Shown here one piece after another: positions 57,601-64,000 of a stretch of 64,000 nucleotides of DNA. How positions within the stretch are numbered: position 1 is the first letter of the stretch; each line of letters begins with the position of its first letter. Made by a program: the position numbers and the translations under genes. Source of the DNA: Symbiodinium natans (Eukaryota; Sar; Dinophyceae; Suessiales; Symbiodiniaceae); assembly GCA_905221605.1 (NCBI GenBank), contig CAJNDS010000152.1, positions 1 to 64,000 of the forward strand, written 5' to 3'. Under the pieces are notes generated by a model. It made no database searches. It saw only the letters and a list, made by a program, of their open reading frames with translations, and had not been told where the DNA came from.

Positions 57601-60600
57601 GGAGTTGATTCTGAAACGAAGTTTCTTTTGGCCGTCGCAGTGCCAACAAAAGGAGGAGATGCCGTTATCAACCACGCAGTGGCGGAAGTCACACGAGTTC
57701 TTGCACTGTTGGGATACAGTGACGTCGTGCTGAGAACAGACACAGAGCCTGCAATGCTTGCCATTCGGAAAGGAGTTCAAGCCGTGCGAGCAAGACATGA
57801 CTTGAAGACGGAGCTACAAGATAGCGCTCCAGGCGAGCACCAAGGACTGACCGTTGAGCGGTATATCCAGACAGTGAGGAAATTGGCGAAGACTTTACTC
57901 GCGACCGTAGAGCAAAGAAGTGGAACAAAGATTGGTTCCGATGTCCCACTGTATAGTTGGGCGTTTAGACATGCGGCATGGCTGCAAAATCGGTATCACG
58001 TGGGAAGAGATGGACGAACAGCCTTTGAGGCAACTGTGGACAGAACGTACAAAGGGAAGCTTGCACCCTTTGGATCAGCGATCATTGCTAAAGCGTTGCC
58101 GAAAGCCCAAGAGAAGGGAGAACCATGGGAGAAAGGAGTGTTCCTTGGAAAGGACTACGCGAGCAACCTCAACTTAGTCGGAACAAGTCGAGGAGTGATC
58201 AAAGCAAGAACAATGAGAAGATGTGCAGATGCATATCAGCCCGAGCTATTGCAGATAGCTGTGGGAGCCCCGTGGGATCATCAGCTCAAAACACTGAGAC
58301 AAAGGAAGAGAAGGGTTTTGCCCTTAGAGGAACCTGAGCTTCCCCCGCTAGAAGCCCCAAGAGAAGGGAAGGAGAAAGAAAGTGAAGCGAGGCCGCAGTC
58401 AAGTTCAGGCGGAAAACAGAGTTCAAAGAGTTCCTCGAGTAACAGCCCTCCAGGGTCAGATCCAATGTCTGAAGGAGGAATTGGAAGTGCAGGTGAAGAA
58501 AGTGACGAAGACCCCGGAGAAGTGAAAGGAAAGAGAAAAGCTGAAGAGGAGCTGTTCCCAGATGAGACCTCACTGGAAACGTTGAGACAAGAAGCAATGA
58601 AAAGAGACACAAGAGAAGCGTTGGAGGATGCAGAAGAGTCGCCAAAGAAAGGTCCGAAGCTGGACGAAGGCACAGGAGAAGTGGAAGAAAGGAGCGGAAA
58701 AGCGCCGAAGGTTGGAGAGGCAAGCGGAAGTTCCTCAAGGGTGAGTGCAGAAGTGGTTCACTACCACATTAGAAGATTTGAAAAGAGTGAAGAGCCTGAG
58801 GAACACGGAGATGAGCTCCTTGATCTGGAAGAGACAAAGATGTTCCTTGAAGAGACAAAAGAGTGGCAAGAAAAATGGAGTGAGAAGACCGAGGAGTCAA
58901 GCGAAGACTTACGAGTGACATGGTCCCATGAGTATGACGATGGGCCACCAAAGCTCGACAGAGAGGACTTGGAAAAGGTCGATGCGAAATCCGAAAGAAC
59001 TGAGATAGAGAGACTCTTGGAAATGAAAGTGCTCACAGAAGCTGTGCTTGATGAAAAAGGAGAGCCAGTGCCCACGCCAGAAGGTAAAGCGCCAAAGCAG
59101 TTGAGCACGAAGTACGTCCTAGACTGGAGACACAGGCAAGGCCAGTGGAAAAGACGTGCAAGGTTGGTTGCACGAGAATACCGTTGGTTGACGGATTATG
59201 ACCTCACAGCCCTGTACTCCCCGACGAGCATAAGCTCAAGCATTAAATTGCTTTCTGCACTTTGTGCAAGTTCACCAGGCTATGAGATGATCTCGATTGA
59301 CATCTCTGACGCGTATCTTCAGGTACCCCAGAAGGAGTACACAGTGGTTAGCCTGGGAGGAAAATGGTACAAGCTGGAGTTTACCTTACCCGGTCAGCGA
59401 ACCGGAAGCAGTGACTGGTTCGAGCATCTGAGGAAGATCTTGGAAGAAGAGAAAATGACTTCGGATATCGGGTTACCAAGTTTCTTCTACAAGTTACCGA
59501 GCGGAAGTGAAGGAGGAACTTTGATGAGCACACATGTGGATGATCTGGAAGTGTTCGGAAAGCCCGAAGAGAACAATGCAGTGGTTTCACTGCTGCTGAA
59601 ACACAAGTTGAAAATCAAGCTGGAAGGACCAGTAAAAGTTGGAGAAGGCAAGTGTACCTTCTTGAAGCGAACTTTCCTCGGGATACCCGGAGGAATTGAG
59701 ATCCGGATGGACGGAAAGTATCTGGAGAGATTGGAAGAGCTTTTAGGGCTCGGAAAAGCACATCCAAAGAAACTCCCGTTTCCAACAGACTATGGGAGAT
59801 CGATGAAAGATGAGACCCCGCTGAACGCAGAAGAGCACCATCTGTATAGGTCTTGTGTGGGGATCCTGTTGTACATGACCCCCGAGCGACCCGACCTAGG
59901 GTTTGCGACGAAGTGGCTGTCTGGAAAGTTGGCGACACCGACAAGAGGTGACCTCGCAGTGTTGAGGCATGTGGCAAAGTATGTGAAAGCTACGTCACAC
60001 TATGTGATTGAACACATGGAGTCGCACCCTGGGAAGAGTTTCCTGGAGAGAAATGAAATCGAAGAAGAAATGCGTTTCGACGAGAAAAGCGGAGACGTGT
60101 TTACCGCGAAGAGTTTGATCGAGGTTGTGACCGACGCCGATTGGGCAACTGATAGAGAGACGCGACAATCAACGAGTTGTGCATTGATCTTTGTGAATGG
60201 AAATTTGGTCCATTTTCATGCAAGAAAGCAAAAAGCGACAGCCTTGAGCAGCTGCGAAAGCGAATTGGTTGCAGCCGTTGGAGGTTTGAGTGAAGGAGTT
60301 TTTCTCCAGAATTTGCTGGAAAGAGTTCTGAAGATCAAGCCGGAAATGAGGATCCACATGGATTCAAGTAGCGCCCGAGCAATCCTAATGAAGAAAGGAT
60401 TTGGAAGAACGAGGCACGTTGATGCCGGATTGTTGTGGGTTCAACAACTCACCGGACGAGGCCTGAAAGTGAAAGCAATCAAAGGAACCGAAAACCCCTC
60501 GGACGTAGGAACAAAGGCGTTGACAAGAAGTTTGGTTGTGAAGTGTTTAGAAAAAATGGGCGTGAGAACAGGAGAAGAAAGCAGGGAGCCCAAAGGAGCC

Positions 60601-62481
60601 TCGGAGTTCAAGATCCCGAAGAAGTATCTGAGGAGAATCGTGATGATGTTAATGGTTCAAGGAAGTGAAGGGTTGAAAAGTGAAAAGAAAGAGTTGAGTT
60701 TTGGATTTTACATGTTCACGGGAATCATGGTCATGATGTTGCTTTTCATGGTTTGTAGTCCGGTGCTTGGAGAGTACGCTAGAGAGAAGTTTCGCGTGTC
60801 CGCAGCCGTTTTCAGCTCAAGCAAAAGAGAAGGCCAGGTGGAAAAGAAAAAGAGAGAAAAAGAAAAGATGGAGGCCCAGCAAAGCGCTTTAGAAGCGACC
60901 GAAGAGGCGGCAGTGAAAGCTCACGAGGCAGCCCTCAAGGAGATGATTATGAACGCAAGATCCCTTGAGGCAGTTGAGCTTTTGAACAAAGCTTTAAAGC
61001 TCTGCCGCTCAGGGCCAAGAGAGAACCTGGTGTTGCTTGGGGAAAAGGTGAAAGAGTTGGATGAGAAGTATGGAGTTAAAGAGAAACCTGGAAGCAGCGC
61101 TGGAAGCGAGGAGAAAGAAGTCGAAAAGAGAAAGGTCGAGCTGCTAGAGCTCCAGGAAGCAGCAAAGAAGAGAAGGAAAGGGATCTTCGACAAGAAAGAA
61201 GAGAAGCAGCCAGAAGAGAAAGAGAGTCTGGAAGAAGAGTCCGACGAGGAGTCCCAAGAGAAAAGCGACAAGAAAGAAGAGAAGCAGCCAAAAGAGAAAG
61301 AGAAAAAGGAAGAAGAGTCCGACGAGGAGTCCCGAGAGAAGAAAGATGGAGGTGAAAAAGAAGAGACCTCGAGCGAGGAGGAAGATGTACAAGAGATTCT
61401 CAAGGAGACAGCGAAGAAAGAAGTGCTCGAAGAAGAGAAAAATGTGAAAGAGCTCTTGGGGAAAATGACGGAGAAAAAGGAGAAGCTGGATGAGGCCCGA
61501 AGAGCGTTTGCCTCGACCTCGGAAAGGTACGAGGAGGCGAAGGTGTACCGAGCGGTCAAGGTACGAGAAAAAGAGAATTTGTCCGAGCTGTGGGACAAGT
61601 TGGAGGATGAGTTGGAAAAGAGCAAGAAGGATTGTGAAGCGATCGAAGCCCAAGCTGATGAGATTTTGGAGCATGAAGAAGAGTTGGAAAAGGAGATGGA
61701 TGAGTTGAGGCCAAAGCTGGCCGAAGCGTTGCGAGAGCTGGGTGAAAAGAGAAAAGAGCTTCGAAAGTACGAGAAGGAAGAAAGGCCGCCGCTTTTGAAC
61801 CCAAAGGTGGACGTCGCAATCAAGGAAGAGCTCATGGATTTGCGATTGGGAAAGCAGAAGGTGGAAATTGAGCTTCAGGAAGTTCAAGAGCAAAACGAGA
61901 AGCTCAAGAAGAAAAAGGAAGAGAACGAGAAAGAGATGGAAGCGATGAAAGGAGAATTGGAGATGCTCCGAAAGAGGAAACGTGAAAGCGTTGGATCCAT
62001 GGATGAAGAGAAAGCGAAGAGCATGAAAGAGGAGAATAAGACCTTGAAGAAGAGCATCAAAGGTTTGTCGGAGACCAACAAGAAGTTGGAAAGTGACTTC
62101 CAGAAGTTGAAAAGCGAGAAAGGACAGGAGAACCTGGAAGGGAAGTTCGTTATGAACATCGAAGAAGAGACCGACGAGGAGGAAGACAAAAAGAAGAAGC
62201 TTTGCATTCTGTGTTCCCGACACGGCCACAGCTACATGATGTGTTGGGACGCAGGGTATTCCTACGACAAGAATGGGAAATACACCCCGTGGTTGAATGT
62301 GAAGAACGAGGATGGAACGGAGAGAACAAAGGCCCAGTTCAGGAAGTACTTTCGTGAAAATGAGAAGGAGATTAGGGCCGAGTACGCAAGGTTGCTTGAT
62401 GAGAACAAGAAGAAGTTCAGAAAAGGAGATGGAAAAGGAAAAGGGAAGAAGCCCAAAGAGGAAGGTGAAAAGAAGAAGTGA
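54616..62481 (+). CDS. gag-pol: Gag-Pol polyprotein of inner copia element with C-terminal TM/coiled-coil/CCHC extension
   Basis: One intact 2,621-residue polyprotein, cut by its own protease. Gag: capsid-like helices about 75-290, Lys/Gly linker, knuckle C381-x2-C384-x4-H389-x4-C394. Protease: D542 in LDSGADCHVLP. Integrase: H935-x3-H939-x6-C946-x2-C949, catalytic D974, D1042, E1081. RT: first aspartate D1562 (SIDISDAYLQVP), catalytic pair D1642-D1643 in HVDD, where YVDD is usual. RNase H: D1840, E1881/E1883 (SSCESEL), D1916, ending near 1,980. Beyond the normal copia end: a membrane segment at about 2,029-2,052, a Lys/Glu-rich coiled coil at about 2,070-2,510 with a duplicated 26-residue unit, a second CCHC knuckle (2,530-2,543) and a Lys/Gly tail. 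Gag and Pol share one frame, so any Gag excess must arise without frameshifting. Confidence 0.95.
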   Translation: MMQEGDPAGAGAQEHGGDTPSDTPMARPAGGGLPPGLGGASFQEVMGSLAAAANALAGAAGSAGSGQRSYDSAAKLVKSPEVFAPKNLEEEVSQWPDWSFSFRVFVGFVDPKYAEELVRVESGPLNPALYSQEEKERSIKLYAILASYLRNRPLKLLKSEGSQDGYSVWKKLFQELEPSSRTRGLAMAQALVSFPAMTKGTSILDYLLTYEKLVGEYEKVSGARYDENLKIGTVLKGLPNELRKHILVGLSPTTSYTDIRRKLLEYERSTQSWNAENILQSFSMEGPTKHTPYNGPQAMEVDRVKGGYKGDKGKYGKERNKGKGKGEKGGKSFGKGRFTNKGKGKGKWDTGKESKGKGKDRNKGVRAVEGGYGSTKFQGSCYICGKPGHRATDCWQKGDKGKGGKGKVRYVEEEETQGQGDRSSGSNARANNDESGQVRVITASAARMVRRVEEVEDQDEELDLNEVSWRMNELEVRRLEEFDLTLGDEESDEGETDPHDELMEWYDSKQTGEEVGEVRTLQDEKTVKNVCKEVESCEVVLDSGADCHVLPMDWAEEVGEPSTFEYRLKDAQGRVIPTLPVRQQVKFVFWKESGKKLVITDTAVCGNVTQPLFSIGKMWKLGWGTVSEDGKLWLKKGTVRVPLHFKRNSSMAIMSISRVVTEEMKVQPVRLEENLKRELQHNEIGDSWFVLEDGTPARFDWDVTRTFDPTGHFPNHMYEGEGSEGDYFPYRTTLLGKLERKGGAVSPLNEVDWNSLEFFECSEEWKDRENVSLGRAPNERFEVMITLLEKEIKEPNAYGSFEGLKEREKEFGGENQPMETGETTEAVVPRQEEKKEHRSKGIPVLPEDETEVMLIGPLRITPTSELKEMKEACKYLYLSKNGSKGVLWQRLKKEVATNKLKATVQISEDIRKEFERDPIPEALPALPSQEEIEKHELTHLPRASWCEACQAAKSREDNFDESTEKPQRPVFSLDFMFTGTQGEEGKKDPLAIQLVGVDSETKFLLAVAVPTKGGDAVINHAVAEVTRVLALLGYSDVVLRTDTEPAMLAIRKGVQAVRARHDLKTELQDSAPGEHQGLTVERYIQTVRKLAKTLLATVEQRSGTKIGSDVPLYSWAFRHAAWLQNRYHVGRDGRTAFEATVDRTYKGKLAPFGSAIIAKALPKAQEKGEPWEKGVFLGKDYASNLNLVGTSRGVIKARTMRRCADAYQPELLQIAVGAPWDHQLKTLRQRKRRVLPLEEPELPPLEAPREGKEKESEARPQSSSGGKQSSKSSSSNSPPGSDPMSEGGIGSAGEESDEDPGEVKGKRKAEEELFPDETSLETLRQEAMKRDTREALEDAEESPKKGPKLDEGTGEVEERSGKAPKVGEASGSSSRVSAEVVHYHIRRFEKSEEPEEHGDELLDLEETKMFLEETKEWQEKWSEKTEESSEDLRVTWSHEYDDGPPKLDREDLEKVDAKSERTEIERLLEMKVLTEAVLDEKGEPVPTPEGKAPKQLSTKYVLDWRHRQGQWKRRARLVAREYRWLTDYDLTALYSPTSISSSIKLLSALCASSPGYEMISIDISDAYLQVPQKEYTVVSLGGKWYKLEFTLPGQRTGSSDWFEHLRKILEEEKMTSDIGLPSFFYKLPSGSEGGTLMSTHVDDLEVFGKPEENNAVVSLLLKHKLKIKLEGPVKVGEGKCTFLKRTFLGIPGGIEIRMDGKYLERLEELLGLGKAHPKKLPFPTDYGRSMKDETPLNAEEHHLYRSCVGILLYMTPERPDLGFATKWLSGKLATPTRGDLAVLRHVAKYVKATSHYVIEHMESHPGKSFLERNEIEEEMRFDEKSGDVFTAKSLIEVVTDADWATDRETRQSTSCALIFVNGNLVHFHARKQKATALSSCESELVAAVGGLSEGVFLQNLLERVLKIKPEMRIHMDSSSARAILMKKGFGRTRHVDAGLLWVQQLTGRGLKVKAIKGTENPSDVGTKALTRSLVVKCLEKMGVRTGEESREPKGASEFKIPKKYLRRIVMMLMVQGSEGLKSEKKELSFGFYMFTGIMVMMLLFMVCSPVLGEYAREKFRVSAAVFSSSKREGQVEKKKREKEKMEAQQSALEATEEAAVKAHEAALKEMIMNARSLEAVELLNKALKLCRSGPRENLVLLGEKVKELDEKYGVKEKPGSSAGSEEKEVEKRKVELLELQEAAKKRRKGIFDKKEEKQPEEKESLEEESDEESQEKSDKKEEKQPKEKEKKEEESDEESREKKDGGEKEETSSEEEDVQEILKETAKKEVLEEEKNVKELLGKMTEKKEKLDEARRAFASTSERYEEAKVYRAVKVREKENLSELWDKLEDELEKSKKDCEAIEAQADEILEHEEELEKEMDELRPKLAEALRELGEKRKELRKYEKEERPPLLNPKVDVAIKEELMDLRLGKQKVEIELQEVQEQNEKLKKKKEENEKEMEAMKGELEMLRKRKRESVGSMDEEKAKSMKEENKTLKKSIKGLSETNKKLESDFQKLKSEKGQENLEGKFVMNIEEETDEEEDKKKKLCILCSRHGHSYMMCWDAGYSYDKNGKYTPWLNVKNEDGTERTKAQFRKYFRENEKEIRAEYARLLDENKKKFRKGDGKGKGKKPKEEGEKKK
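60700..62481 (+). other. C-terminal extension domain of inner polyprotein
   Basis: This is the part of the polyprotein after RNase H. It has one hydrophobic segment of 24 residues (FGFYMFTGIMVMMLLFMVCS and four more), long enough to span a membrane. About 440 residues of heptad-like Glu/Lys/Leu sequence follow, then CILCSRHGHSYMMC (CX2CX4HX4C) and a basic tail. The layout recalls the env-like regions after pol in some plant copia (sirevirus) elements, which also combine membrane and coiled-coil segments. Homology is not established. Confidence 0.7.
61189..61344 (+). repeat. 78-bp in-frame tandem duplication within the coiled coil
   Basis: GACAAGAAAGAAGAGAAGCA starts at 61,189 and again at 61,267. 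Each copy encodes 26 residues (DKKEEKQP, then EEESDEES). The copies differ at several codons, so it is older than the insertion. Confidence 0.85.
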
Positions 62482-62781
62482 AGCCCTGAGGGGGCTTGGA
62501 AGAGAAAGATGTCCGAAATGACAATAAACTAAAGGTGCAAGATCGCACCTATAGACGAAGTCTTGAAAAAGCCGTCTGTGTATGTGTTTGAAGAAAAGTG
62601 AGAGAGGCTACCAGTAGCAGCGTAGTTTCTTCGTTTCACGTTTCACACCAACAAAAGAAGTGTGCACCACGATGTGTTTAAAGGAAAAGGATGACCGAAG
62701 TGAGCGATGAGGAGTTTGCATCCGAGTGAACTTAATTGCGATGAGAAGTGTGAGGCAATGAAGTGTAACTCGGAGAGGGGG
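62482..62781 (+). other. 3' untranslated region and polypurine tract of inner element
   Basis: 300 bp without an ORF. It ends in GGAGAGGGGG at 62,772-62,781, directly before the 3' LTR, the expected polypurine primer for plus-strand DNA synthesis. I see no other signal. Confidence 0.85.
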
Positions 62782-62948
62782 TAACAAACTTTTCGGTTAG
62801 CCATGTGCCCCCTTGTAGAAGTATTTTTCCTTGTCGTTTCACTGCTGCCAACAAGGCTCAAGGGACTGCTGAACAGACCGTGTCCCAGCAAAAGTGCCTG
62901 CTAGTGGTTTCAAGTTCAAGGGTCTGGAACGAACCCTAAATCGTTTTA
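62782..62948 (+). repeat. 3' LTR of inner element (167 bp)
   Basis: By eye identical to 54,276-54,442 at every position. It ends GTTTTA and is followed by the right copy of the GTTCG duplication. It should supply the polyadenylation signal. Confidence 0.97.
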
Positions 62949-62953
62949 GTTCG
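62949..62953 (+). other. Target-site duplication, right copy (GTTCG)
   Basis: It matches 54,271-54,275. The RT sequence of the outer element resumes immediately after it. Confidence 0.95.
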
Positions 62954-63249
62954 AGTACGTCCACGAAGCCCTGAGTTCAGTCTTGAAAGTCAAAGTGACA
63001 GGGAGGCTGATCGAAGATGGGCAGATGGAATTCCTCGGTCGTTTAATCCGTTGGGATGGACGACAGATCATGCTTGGGGTGAAGCCTGAGTATGTGAAGT
63101 CGGTCTTTACATCCTTCGGATGGGACATATCCACCGTAAAAGCATCCTTGACGACACCCGACATCAGGAGTATGTACGATGAGGAGAGTGTTGAAGAGCC
63201 TTCAAAGGAGCTGTCCAGTGAAGCAGCTCACGGTTCCGAAGTTGCCTAG
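62954..63249 (+). pseudogene. pol: C-terminal part of outer-element reverse transcriptase
   Basis: It continues the RT interrupted at 54,275. The inserted length, including one duplication copy (8,678 bp), shifts the numbering frame by two, and this segment is in exactly the frame expected. It contains KVKVTGRLIEDGQMEFLGRL, the usual copia motif after the catalytic site, and a conserved Trp-Asp further on. The frame ends at TAG (63,247-63,249), where the next domain is in another frame, so a 1-nt deletion or 2-nt insertion occurred at about 63,240-63,247. Confidence 0.9.
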
Positions 63250-64000
63250 GGAAGATAGGCTGGCTCTGTCAAACTCGCTCAGATATAACGTACTTTCACT
63301 CCATGTTGTCGCGCGGACAAAGCATGCCACGGCAAGTGCATGAAGATGCACTTCGCAAGTTCCTGCGATGGTTAGCAGCGTTTCCGCTGTTAGATCAAAT
63401 CTTCCCGCTCGGAGATGGCAAGACCAATGAGGGGGAGAATGCCAGCCTGGTAGCCTATTGCGACAGCAATTGGGGCAGCGAGATGAGCGTAGCCCGGAAG
63501 AGCACCAGTGGCGGAGTGATCTACATCGCAGTGGACGGTCTGTGGTACTGCATAAAGGGGTACAGCCGCCTGCAAAGCGTTGTCGCACTCAGCTCAGCAG
63601 AGGCAGAGTTGTTTGCCATCGCCGAGGCAGCGAAAGAGGTGGCAGGACTTGCGCAATTGACGGCGCATATCTGGGGCACCCTCCAGAAACCCCACCGCGT
63701 GTATACTGACTCTGCCTCAGCTAGGCAAATCGCCAACATGGAGGGGCTACTCAGGCGCATGCGGCATATAGACTTGAGGTTGTGCTTTATCCAAGACCGT
63801 GTCCATAGCGGCGAGTTAGCCGTAGAGGGAGTGGCCGGAACCGAGAATGTGAGCGACCTTCTCACAAAGAATTTAAATCGCCTCCAAACAGCAAAGCATA
63901 CAGCAACCCTCGGACTAGAAGATGTCACCAACATCGATTTCCGAGAGGTCCCAGCAGTCAGGTCTTGCTTGTTGCTGTCTGGAGTGCTAGATTCGATACT
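63243..64000 (+). pseudogene. pol: RT-connection and RNase H of outer element, truncated by window end
   Basis: The frame opens with LGKIGWLCQTRSDITYF, the conserved copia stretch linking RT and RNase H. It continues through CDSNWGSEMSVARKSTSGG (first acidic residue), ALSSAEAELFAIAEA (Glu), YTDSASARQIA (Asp) and TENVSDLLTKNL, the characteristic end of copia pol. It stays open to the window end. RNase H would degrade the RNA strand during reverse transcription. It is out of frame with the RT part upstream, so the protein cannot be made intact from this copy. Confidence 0.9.

Larger units (their letters stand above)
54276..62948 (+). mobile_element. Inner Ty1/copia LTR retrotransposon, complete, 8,673 bp
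   Basis: A complete element: 5' LTR, primer-binding site touching the LTR, one 2,621-codon ORF, a 300-bp 3' untranslated region with a polypurine tract, and a 3' LTR. It is flanked by a GTTCG duplication. The two LTRs read identically over all 167 bp and the ORF has no stop or frameshift, which implies very recent insertion. It sits inside the RT gene of the outer element in the same orientation. Removing it plus one duplication copy restores the outer reading frame. Confidence 0.97.
46236..64000 (+). mobile_element. Outer Ty1/copia LTR retrotransposon, partial and interrupted
   Basis: Order on the plus strand: putative 5' LTR/leader, primer-binding site, gag, protease ORF, zinc-finger ORF, integrase, reverse transcriptase, RNase H. 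Integrase preceding RT defines the copia (Pseudoviridae-like) order. The 5' edge is unresolved because the 3' LTR lies beyond the window, and 46,236 is simply where the preceding minisatellite ends. The copy is old: pol shows at least two frame changes besides the 8.7-kb insertion at 54,275. Gag and the protease and zinc-finger ORFs are still open. Confidence 0.8.

Noticed and set aside
60921-62229. Minus-strand ORFs of 304 and 361 codons rich in Ser/Phe/Leu
   Set aside because: They are mirror frames of the Glu/Lys-rich coiled coil in the inner polyprotein (GAG/AAG codons read backwards) and contain no domain.

Overview
The window looks like nuclear DNA of a dinoflagellate, most likely a Symbiodiniaceae/Suessiales-type genome. 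This is inferred from the two divergent Ty1/copia retrotransposons with Lys/Gly-rich Gag linkers, a plant-type TTTAGGG telomere-like block, a possible relict spliced leader in front of an intronless ORF, abundant simple repeats, and the near absence of long ORFs outside mobile elements. There are no bacterial-style operons, ribosome binding sites, CRISPR arrays, rRNA or convincing tRNA genes.

Positions 1-30,000 are gene-poor. They hold many short minisatellites (periods 6-11) and a few weak protein-like open stretches, nearly all on the minus strand. The best is a Cys-rich 170-codon ORF at 26,511-27,023. These could be exons of intron-rich genes or decayed gene copies. None can be named.

Positions 30,001-32,267 look like a discrete 2.3-kb non-coding element. 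Its ends are inverted copies of a (TA)n / poly-C / CCTAGG sequence. Inside are a TTTAGGG block, an array of about 16 hairpin-forming motif copies with a 162-bp period, and an AT-rich core with a 248-bp tandem duplication.

Positions 32,268-46,235 carry further weak minus-strand candidates, a (CA)n tract, a 0.6-kb (CTA)n array lying against a decayed antisense copia RT fragment, G-tract palindromes, and a 1,517-bp tandem duplication built from a roughly 20-copy minisatellite.

Positions 46,236-64,000 hold two nested Ty1/copia elements on the plus strand. The outer, older element has a primer-binding site, an intact gag, a protease ORF joined to gag by an ATGA overlap, a separate zinc-finger/RS-tail ORF in another frame, and then integrase-RT-RNase H broken by frameshifts. 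It runs off the window end. The inner element (54,276-62,948) was inserted a few codons after the outer element's YVDD. It has identical 167-bp LTRs, a GTTCG target duplication, PBS, polypurine tract and one uninterrupted 2,621-codon ORF. That ORF encodes Gag-PR-IN-RT-RNase H followed by an unusual 600-residue tail: a membrane segment, a long coiled coil and a second CCHC knuckle. It looks recently mobile and structurally complete.
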